Shown here: in pieces, positions 55,488 through 64,000 of the stretch | How the letters are laid out: the number at the start of each line of letters is the position of its first letter | Numbering within the stretch: position 1 is the first letter of the stretch | DNA from: Dipteronia dyeriana | Lineage: Eukaryota > Streptophyta > Magnoliopsida > Sapindales > Sapindaceae | Assembly: GCA_032871835.1 (NCBI GenBank) | Contig: CM065297.1 | Coordinates: 66,389,253-66,453,252 of the forward strand | Reading direction: 5' to 3' | DNA length: 64,000 bases | The notes under the pieces: generated by a model | Databases searched by the model: none | What the model was told of the DNA's origin: nothing | What the model saw: only the letters and a program-made list of their open reading frames with translations | Program-made: the position numbers and the translations under genes

Positions 55488-57000
55488 TTAGGTTTCAAGA
55501 AAAAAGTTTAGCATACTATGCCCCTCTTTGATAAGTGCTCTATCTAGGATCAAGATAGTATAATGTTCACCATGAAATCCACACAATCACGCACTCAATC
55601 AATTTTAAAGAAACTCAATAGAATAAGCTTCACTTACTATGAGAGATACACTACGATTATCAATCTCTCCTATAATTCTTCTAAAAGTGCAAGAATATCA
55701 ACATACTTATAAACAAAGTGTGTGTGAATTTTGCTTTAAGTATATGTAAAAAAGTAATTTGACAATCAACATGCAAACCATATCAACATCTATTAATCGT
55801 AAGCTTTTCCATAGAAGGTCAAACCGATTATTATCCATAATTTTTGCTTTTAAGAGAATAGATTTCAACATATGAGCATGTGTGTGCATGTGACTCGTCA
55901 TCTCATTTCTATTTGACACCCGAGCACTTTTGATTTTCAATTATACTCCTTTAAGCCCCTCTTTTTTTTATTTAGGCTTTGAATCAAAGATTTCTTTATT
56001 GATTCTTTTCAACATCTCTTTGATTTTACTTACGTAAACATATCCACTTCATGACGGCTTTCGCTCATCACAACAGTGTAGCCCTTTCCTACATTGGGCG
56101 CATGCACAACCAAGGTGTGTATCCCTTTTCGTGAAGATGCTCGTTGAGTTCTATATAGTTGCCGAAGCAAAATGGATACTAACCATAGGTCATCTTTAAT
56201 GTACTAGTCATATGACTTCAAGGTGTATCCAAAACTTGCATATATTCAAACTCAACTTACTTAACTAAACATAAAAGAAAAGGAAAGTGTGTCTTTTTGA
56301 AAACCAAGTTTTTATGGCATACAAGCACATTGTCTAAAAGCAATACAAAGAGACTTACTCAAGGTCATTACTTTTCAAGAGAGTAGCTTTCAAAGAATAT
56401 AAAGCTCATATTATTCAAAATATGCCACTCAACAATCAAACATATAAAGATACATCATGATTAAGATCAATGTGAACTTTATCACTAAATGATCTTAAAA
56501 GAGCAAATGTCAATGAGAACCATAAGAACACTACACTAATTCTCTAATATGACATGCTACATGATATATAACAAATTACTAAGTTGAGAGATGAAAATCC
56601 AAGTAGGCAAGCATTAGGATATAGAATTACCTTGGCAAGCCTTTTTCATCAAATGTCATACCTTCACCTTTTTTTACGCACTCTCTTAGCTTGATTGTCC
56701 TCATGACAACAAGTTGTTAGTTTTTCATCCCAAGAGAATAAAAAGCATAGCATTTCAACTCAAGACAAATATAAAAATGACTTTCTCTAAAAGTCTTAAC
56801 AAAAACATCACCATATAGATTTCATCAATGCAACTTCTCTAAAGTTAATCAACAGATTTAGACTATCATAACAAATCTTGTGAGATATCTAAGGTTTTCA
56901 TGTCAAGTCATAACAAAACAAAGCAAGTAAGCCAAATTCCTCACAATTTGACACTAATCTTAAAGCTAACTCACATGTGCAACTTACACTAATTGTAAGA
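55488..57000. other. Unexplained stretch between copia fragment and Sirevirus gag
   Basis: No pol motif on either strand and no LTR ends. A segment at about 56050-56150 is GC-richer with GGGCGCATGCACAACCAAGG. It could be displaced non-coding retrotransposon sequence. Confidence 0.4.
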
Positions 57001-58993
57001 GCACTCACCCTCGAACCGCTTGGTCTTGGGTGAACTTACAAAAATATCATCAACATCTTTCTTGACCACAATATTGAAACGAGAGTAAAGACCTTTTATA
57101 ACTTGATCCCCAGTTAGATCATTACTACTCTTCTTTTAAACATTAGCAACACATGTTTTATCAAGCTTAACAGGGTTTGCTTTCTTCTCACTCCAAACAT
57201 TCTTGCCATGCTTAGCAACCATATCATGCTTCTACAAATCTAAAGTCTTAGCATGCTTGAATTGATGTTCAATCTCACTATTTCTAGATGCATTCCATAA
57301 TTTTCAATGTTCAATAAATTTAAAGCACTTGGGGTTGATATGGCCTATAGTATTGCCATAATGACAAATGGGAATAAAAGGTGAGATTGTACCTTCCAGA
57401 GTAGAAGTAGCAATTGTATGAGTTTGTAAGGATATAAAGTCCCTCAACTTGTTTTTGGTCTTAGATCTTTTTTTCTTAGGTGGTTTCCTGTCAGTGATAA
57501 CATTTTTCATGCTTGTAGTAAGTGATGCTTCTATAAGCTTCTCCTCAACTACGTACCTCCTGAAGAATTAGAAAGATTCCTAACCTTTGACACATTGACC
57601 GACTCATTGATTAAGTCCCTAATGGCTTCATTAGAAATGTTGATTTCTTCAATGAATTCTTGCTCCTTCTTCTTTAAAGTAGAAATGATCTTTTCTTTTT
57701 CAATGACTATCTTTTCAACTTCTCCAAGCTTCTTAAAGATTTCATTCTTTTCGCCTAGAAGCCTGTAAGTAACCATTACAAACTCATCTACTTGCAACTT
57801 GATTAAATCATCCTTCTTTTCAACCTCACTCAAGGATTTATTTCTTTCCTTTTCAAGGCTCTCTACACCAATAGTTCAAGAGTGGTTGAATTAGAACTAG
57901 AGATCTCTTGATGATTTGAATCAACTTCCTTGCTCAAAGATGTTTGACAACCTTTCTTTAGTATAGTGTGAAAAGCCATGAGAGCAATAAAATTGCTAAC
58001 TAACTTTTCCTCACTTGAGCTTTCCTTATCGCTAGAGTCATCATCACTTATAGTGGTCGCCATAGCCTTACCCTTCCTGTCCTTGATAGTCTTCTCACTT
58101 GGACACTCCAAAACGTAATGACCAAACTTCTTGCATTTAAAGCATTTGGCCTTGTGATTGTTCATGGCTTGACCACTCTTCCAATTCCTAGAAGATGATG
58201 ATTTCTTGACTACCTTCTATTTGGAGAATTTGCTAGTTAGCTTGGCACCTCTCCTCATAAATTTTTAAAATTTTGTAACCAACAACGCAATCTCATCACC
58301 ATTATTAGCTTCACTTTCTTCTTGGATGACTTTGAGAGCTATTCCCTTGCTCTTAGGTTTAGGTTTCAAGCTTAACTCATAGGTTTAAAGAGACCCTAGC
58401 AATTCATTGACGCTCATGCTATCAATATCCTTGCTCTCTTAAAAAGAGGTTACCTTAGCCTTGAGTTGTTTGGGAAAAGATCCTTAAGATCTTCCAATTA
58501 AGCCTTTCTCTGGAGATTGGTACACCAAGAACTTGACATTGATTGGCTATGTTCAACTTAAATTGGAAGTCATCAAACTTATCCTCTTCAATCATTTGTA
58601 ACTTTCAAATTGAAATGTAAGCATTTGGAGCTGATACTTCCTTACCGCATTGGTTCTCTCATTGGTCACTTGAACAACATCCCAAGCCTCATTAGCGGTC
58701 TCTAGATTTTGGATATAAGAAAATCACCTACTATCCACTCCTTTAAAAATGGCGTTCATCGCTCGATGATGCCATTTAGCAAACTCAAACTCATTCACAT
58801 TCCTTTCGTTTCTTGGTTTAGGTACTATAGATCCATCTTCAAGCATTTTGCTTGGAGGATTGTAGCCTTCCCCAACCGACATCCATGCTCGTTCATCTAT
58901 AGACCGGATGTAAGCCTTCATCCTTAATTTCCAAAACCTATAATTATATCCTTTGAGTAACAGAGGTCTAGAGTTCAAAGCTATTTTGGACAT
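57001..58993 (-). pseudogene. Sirevirus gag
   Basis: The ATG at 58991-58993 lies 89 bases from the PBS: MSKIALNSRPLLLKGYNYRFWKLRMKAYIRSIDERAW, the copia gag start. After a degraded middle part comes the first zinc knuckle CFKCKKFGHYVLEC (58120-58165), a Lys/Glu-rich coiled-coil segment (57549-57833) and a second, damaged knuckle CHYGNTIGHINPKC (57310-57360). Two knuckles with a coiled coil between them suit Sirevirus-type Gag. Residual frame with stops extends to about 57000. Gag packages element RNA in the cytoplasm. Confidence 0.8.
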
Positions 58994-59081
58994 CGTCTCT
59001 TCATGAAAGACCGATGCTCTAAAAACCTAGCAATCAACCGAGAGTGTATCCTAGATCTCGTTAACTTTTGTCTAACGACCT

Positions 59082-59093
59082 GCTCTGATACCA
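59082..59093 (-). other. Sirevirus primer binding site
   Basis: Minus strand TGGTATCAGAGC (then AGG), complementary to initiator tRNA-Met. Confidence 0.88.
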
Positions 59094-59101
59094 AAAGAAA
59101 T

Positions 59102-61830
59102 TGTACAAACGCGGTTAAAATGCCTTAATCTAACCTGAAGGGGGGACTTGAGTAGGTTTTTATACCTTTTTCAATCCCTTGAAAACAAACTTATGTTTGT
59201 CCCTCTAGCTAGCTTGAATAACAATAATTAAGATAAAAAACCATATGTAGGTAAACAATATGTATTATCAAACAAAGTATCGTCAAACACGCTTACAAGT
59301 TGCTAGTTAAAAGATTAAAAAATAAAAATAAAAGACAAATAATACTTGTTTTCTCAAGGTTATTCAATATGTACAAGTATTCAATCAAGAACAATTATAT
59401 ACAGATATATCTAAATACACATATAAAGGTATTTACAACTTTGATCATATAAAGTGCTTATTAATCACATAGTATAACAATCTTGTTTTCATGAATATCT
59501 AGAAATGAAGATTGTGAAACAAGATACAAAACATACACATACCAATATATTAGAGAGTTAGGAATAATTAACACATGATATTTTTACATGGCAAAACGTC
59601 CGGAGAGGAAACATCCACGGGTTGAATACGACCGTCGGGTACTTTTATCATTGGAAAGTAGACAATACATTCCTTAAAAGTAACCAACAAATGGCACAGT
59701 CTATATTTGTCTCAACATCTACCGAATCCCTGTTGGAAGATTTGAAATTCCTTAAAAGTTATCAACAAATGACTCACTTTCTACTGGAGTCTACTCTAAC
59801 CAACACCATTAAGAAGTTGGAAATTCCTCAAGAGTGATCAACAAATGACCCACCCTCTATTGGATTCCATCGCATCTTAATATCCTAGGTCTACCAATAA
59901 AAAGTCTACTTTCTATCCAAGGCACCCAATCCAAGGAACCCATGCCTCTAGAAGGTCTCCTTTGCTTGATTATCCAGATCACATGTCCTAAGTAAGACTC
60001 TTTGCTTAGCTATCCGGACCACATGACCTGGCTAAGACTTCATGCCTTTTACAAGGACTTCCTATTGTGATCATTAGTGCAAAAATACAAACAAGCACTC
60101 AACATAGGACGCGATCATCATACATATCCAATGAGAACTAGACATATGCACGAAAGATCATAAAACAAATGTTGTCCAGTTAGTAAGCATGAATAATATT
60201 CTAGAATCATGTGAAACAACACAAACACATTAAAATCCTAAAATAATTCATGTGACTAAAACTTGAATAGAAAACATACACACTAAGCACCTATTCAAGG
60301 TTTTAGTAACAAACATAAAAAACATGCTTGAATAAAAAAATTATATCAATCAAAGTACTAGCAAAAAACCTAGAGCATACTTTTCTCATAATATTCAATC
60401 AAAAGTCAACATAGCTCTAGAAACACAATCAAATATGCTAAATCAATATATGTTCAATTAAAAGTACCTAGCACATTTAAACATTATTTATAATCAAAAT
60501 GAAGCACAAATAGTCCTAAATCATAAGCTAGCACAAGACAATTCCCAAACATGTGAAACATAGATTTTATAAAAACCTAACTCAACATGTGAGAATCTAA
60601 TGATGTTTAATCTTGCATTAATAGACTCTAAAAGTCTAATCAAATTATACACATTAAACATGCATATATTGAAGAATAAAACCCAAGGTAATTAAAAAAC
60701 TTTGAAGATCAAAACATAATAAATTTTCAATACCTTAGAAGAAAAAGTGCAGTCCCGTTTTTTATGGAGACCCATAAGAAAAACTTGAATAAATGACCTC
60801 AACCATCTTGAAAATGATAGAGAATTGAAATAGAAACAATCTCCAACTTGAATCAATTGAATTGGAGTTCAAACGAAAAAGATATGGTGTTTGGGAGATG
60901 AGAAAGTTGAGAGAAAATTTTCTGTACCTTATTTCCAATTTTTTCTTCTTAATGAAAATGAGAGAGGGAAGAGATATGTAAATGAGAGGAAAGAGAGAAA
61001 TTAAAGGGAAAAAATGCCCCAAGCCACCTCCCATCCTTGAGATGGCATGTGGGCATCTCGGGGGCAAGGAGGGTTCATCCTCGAGATGGCCACGCGCCAT
61101 CTCAAGATGGAAGGCATGGTGGCCTTTTTGCCACTTGCTTCCTCCCTTACGCACTTCCACGTATCTTCAACCGTTCTCCAGGCTCCGAACTCCGAATTCT
61201 AATTCATTTACGGATTACAAACCAGGACTCTCTCATACATATGGACAAATACAAAACTTAGATTAGAAATAATGAATTCAACTCGATACACAAAGATGAA
61301 AAAAAATGCATGAAAAGTAACTAGAAAATTTCGTAACTTTTTACTCGGAACTTGAAATCAAATGAATGAGTAACTAAAATGACCAAAACTCAATAAGGAA
61401 CAATATAAGATCAAATTCAAGTCCACGGTCCATGAAACATAAACAAACAAATACATAACACACAAGAATGCTATTTCCTAGACATAGTCCAAATACATGC
61501 AATTTACAACACTAGTCAATTTCACACCAAAGCATAAGCATTCAATTTTAAGTGTGTGAATGTGTTATACAAATGAGCACAACAATGCAGGGACACATTT
61601 GAATGCAATGTGTGTATTTTTGTGCCTAACCATTATAAGAGAAATGAGGTATTATATATACCTTTGTCGAACAATGAAACACGTTTCTCTTTGAAGACTT
61701 AAGCTTGCTCGATAGGTTGCCATATCTTTTTTGAAGCTTGAATCATCATCAATCTAAGACAACTAGATCAATACAAGTGAAACATTGTTTTGATATGAAA
61801 TTAATGCCAACAAAAAACAAAAACCTAACA
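59102..61830 (-). repeat. Sirevirus 5' LTR
   Basis: About 2.73 kb, minus strand TGTTAGGTTTTTG to GTTTGTACA. It is the most complete uninterrupted copy and the reference for those at 21385, 26055 and 42259. The boundary at the PBS side is slightly uncertain: 8 bases separate TGTACA from the PBS. Confidence 0.8.
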
Positions 61831-62072
61831 GTAAACGCAAAATAGGTTTACAAGAGTGCAACAGAGATCAAGTGTGTAACAATTCTGATACAGTGAATTC
61901 TTTTCGTAGTCGCCAGCAACCGTGGTTGTTTCTACACTTTGGGGTTTTGCCACTTAAAATCTTGTGTTTTGTTTCCTTATTTATTTCTCTCGATTCATAA
62001 TTTGATTGTCAATCTGAATCCACCTATTCGACGCATAATCAATTAAACTTAATCCAAAAATCACTGTCAACA
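61831..62072 (+). repeat. Tat LTR 3' end fragment
   Basis: Ends AATCACTGTCAACA two bases before a Tat PBS. The left part is cut off at the Sirevirus LTR. It is diverged from the LTR at 25059. Confidence 0.6.
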
Positions 62073-62074
62073 AT

Positions 62075-62092
62075 TGGCGCTGGAAAGAGGGG
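62075..62092 (+). other. Tat primer binding site
   Basis: TGGCGCTGGAAAGAGGGG, a variant of the site at 5809-5826. Confidence 0.7.
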
Positions 62093-62134
62093 GGAGAATA
62101 ATCAACCCTTGATAAAACTTGTGAATACAACATC

Positions 62135-62470
62135 ATGGCCACCAATAGAGACAGAAGCCGATCTCTGTACGACGCTAATGCCTTACACAGTGCCAACTAT
62201 CTCAATTTAACACACACTAATGTCACCGGAACTGACCTACCAATAAGGACCATAACTTTTACCAGGCCAGATGTGATAACTTCCACAGATATCACTCATG
62301 GTATCTCCCTAGACGTATTCTGTCAAGTCCAGGAATCCCTGTGGAAAGTCATTGAAGACGCTGCTAAACAGGGAATCAACATAGCAGCTACTACCGATCT
62401 TAGCTCACCATATTGGCTATCCACGCCAGTGGTGGCTTAATATCCTAGGATGCGTTTTGAGATAGTAGCA
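62135..62470 (+). pseudogene. Tat gag start, truncated
   Basis: ATG at 62135, 42 bases after the PBS: MATNRDRSRSLYDANAL, then LDVFCQVQESLWKVIEDAAKQGINI, resembling the FQEALQQLVTDAAMEGIDL block of the gag at 5779. A TAA at 62438-62440 ends the frame and at about 62470 the sequence changes to copia LTR. It represents another Tat subfamily. Confidence 0.65.
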
Positions 62471-62472
62471 AC

Positions 62473-64000
62473 AAGAACCTTAACCCTAGATTAATTGATG
62501 CATGTAAAAGTGTCATACATTTTTCTCGTGACGATTGAACTAAAGTCGAATTGAATACGCAAGATCTTCCAATCCAATCATAAACATGAATCACCTAGGA
62601 GTATGGGCTCACTTTCTTTAAATTATATACATGAGGATGGAAACAAACAAATCTTTCTCTTTGTTAGTTACAATAATCCTCCAAGAAGAAAACAAAGAAC
62701 GTTAGGTAACTTGTGAATTATCAATCAATTTGATTGAAACTCGCATGAACCTTGATTCAATGCTGTACATAAAACCTTTTAATGTAAAGGCTACTAGTGT
62801 ACTATCAAAAACTAAACGTTCTTTCTTCGATTTCTTCTTTGCCGAGTCTCACTATTTCTTAGATTCGATCGAATTTTATCAAGAGCAAAAAACATATTTT
62901 TCTCCCAAACTTTTTATGGTGGCCGAATTCTCTCCAAGTTCAATTCTTATGACATGCCAAAATTTTACTTATATATATATATAAATATATAGGGCTGGCC
63001 AAATTTTCTCTTGGAAATATATTAGGATTTCAATTCCTTTCCTAAGAAGGATTTACTTGGTTGTTAAGAATCCTTCCCTTAGATGGATTTACTTGGTGGT
63101 TCAGAATCCTTTTCAAAGAAGAATTCTACTCTACACCAAGACTCCTTATCTAACTCAATAGTCTATTTGTAACCATATTAAAGATTTCCTAATTTGACTA
63201 GATAAATAATTCCTTTTATTTATCTACTTATCAAATATAGTCCTTAATATTAGTTATACTACCAACAATAGTACAGTATTAGGAGACCAACTCCTACTAG
63301 GAAAAAGATTTTGACTTTTAATTAAATAATTAATTTCCATTTAATTAAATAATAAAATAAAAAACAATATATTAAGCTATTTTATATAGCCTTGCCGCCC
63401 AACACATATATATGGGTCAATATATTATTTTTCTTATTTTATTAAATCCATTACACCTTAACTAAAAGTCCACATGTAAACTAGACCCATTTTTACAAAA
63501 GAAACAACCCCACATGCCTTAATACAATTCTAGATGGACCCCTAAATTGGTCCAGTAGAATATATCAAGTGATCCAATCAAGTTCGTGTGGATTGGGGAT
63601 CTTGGCGGGCTATCTAAATTTAAGCTCCAACAGACACAACCCAATCACAATCAACAAATGATTCACTTAGGTCCTATCTATTAATTCTAGATTATTACAC
63701 TAAAGAACTAAAATTGCACTCTTAAATAAAGATAGAATAAGTTAATATTCCTCATTCATACCCTAGACAATCTTAATGGAGAAAGTGTATCCTCGTGAAA
63801 AATATCAGTAATCGCCAAGAGCTGATAGACTGCATATAACTCTCCAAGTGACCATATTTACTCATATGACCACATTTTGAACTTGGATATTTTGACTTGT
63901 CCATAAGCCTTGTTTCAATTGACACTATTGAAAACCTAACGTTAAGATTTAATATCCTATACCGCAAAACATCCTTATGATGATATTCTACTCCCATTTA
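62473..64000 (-). repeat. Long-LTR copia family LTR, runs off the right edge
   Basis: Begins with AGAACCTTAACCCTAGATTA, which is about 80 bp inside the LTR as seen at 32230, and follows it to the window end. The missing first 80 bp suggest truncation where it meets the Tat fragment. Confidence 0.8.

Larger units (their letters stand above)
42259..61830 (-). mobile_element. Sirevirus-like Ty1/copia element carrying nested insertions
   Basis: Reading right to left: 5' LTR 59102-61830, PBS 59082-59093, Sirevirus-type gag 57304-58993, an unexplained stretch, a foreign copia fragment (51997-55487), 3' non-coding sequence with polypurine tracts, and a 3' LTR 42259-50490 split by a gypsy element. 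No Sirevirus pol is recognisable. The two LTRs are clearly diverged by eye, and the flanks (GAAAT and GTAAA) do not form a clear target duplication, so the two LTRs may even stem from different insertions. Confidence 0.75.

Noticed and set aside
42254..61835. Target duplication of the Sirevirus-like element
   Set aside because: GAAAT and GTAAA do not match well; the pair of LTRs may not be from one insertion.
1..64000. CRISPR array, rRNA or prokaryotic operon
   Set aside because: No regularly spaced repeats, no rRNA-like blocks, and all recognised content is plant nuclear.

Overview
This window looks like heterochromatic or gene-poor nuclear DNA of a flowering plant, most likely a eudicot. 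It is AT-rich and holds plant-type retrotransposon lineages: Ty3/gypsy Tat with two RNase H domains, a chromovirus-like gypsy element, a Sirevirus-like Ty1/copia, and a second copia family with LTRs of about 2.3 kb. It also holds plant hAT-, pogo- and Harbinger-like DNA elements and the wreck of an ABCG transporter gene. I found no intact host gene, rRNA, functional tRNA, operon or CRISPR array. No species can be named from the sequence alone. Repeat families were identified by reading motifs and comparing copies by eye; no database search was run.

Layout. 1-6701: a Ty3/gypsy Tat element on the minus strand, with its 3' end beyond the left edge, decayed gag-pol, PBS and 5' LTR. 6702-10400: a TRIM-like remnant and an ABCG pseudogene split by a hAT element that itself carries a second hAT MITE, then a tRNA-related SINE-like piece between TA microsatellites. 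10405-13230: a solo LTR inside a short repeat whose uninterrupted copy lies near 16 kb, followed by a fold-back MITE. 13.5-19 kb: low-density sequence with an orphan ORF, a GRF-zinc-finger ORF and an old Tat LTR piece. 19189-21384: solo copia LTR. 21.4-30.1 kb: pieces of Sirevirus LTR alternating with Tat pieces, including a Tat LTR with 3'-end sequence on its left and PBS plus gag on its right, and two copies of an antisense accessory ORF. 30476-31578: a hAT MITE with a perfect 8-bp target duplication. 32230-39045: a copia element with LTRs, broken pol and most of gag deleted. 39328-40357: a pogo/Tigger-like element with a DDE transposase remnant.

42259-61830 is a stack of insertions. The base is a minus-strand Sirevirus-like element. 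Its 3' LTR is split by a chromovirus-like gypsy element with a perfect ATATA target duplication. A Harbinger-like element lies next to its polypurine tract, and a second copy of the 32-kb copia family stands where pol should be. 61831-62470 is another Tat fragment (LTR end, PBS, gag start). It is cut off by one more copia LTR that runs off the right edge.

Nothing here forms a cooperating pathway. The useful content is a record of transposition order, recombination and decay. The points most worth checking are the hAT-in-hAT-in-ABCG nest, the Tat LTR with internal sequence on both sides, the paired antisense Tat ORFs, and the chromovirus reading frame that would continue into its own LTR but for one stop codon.
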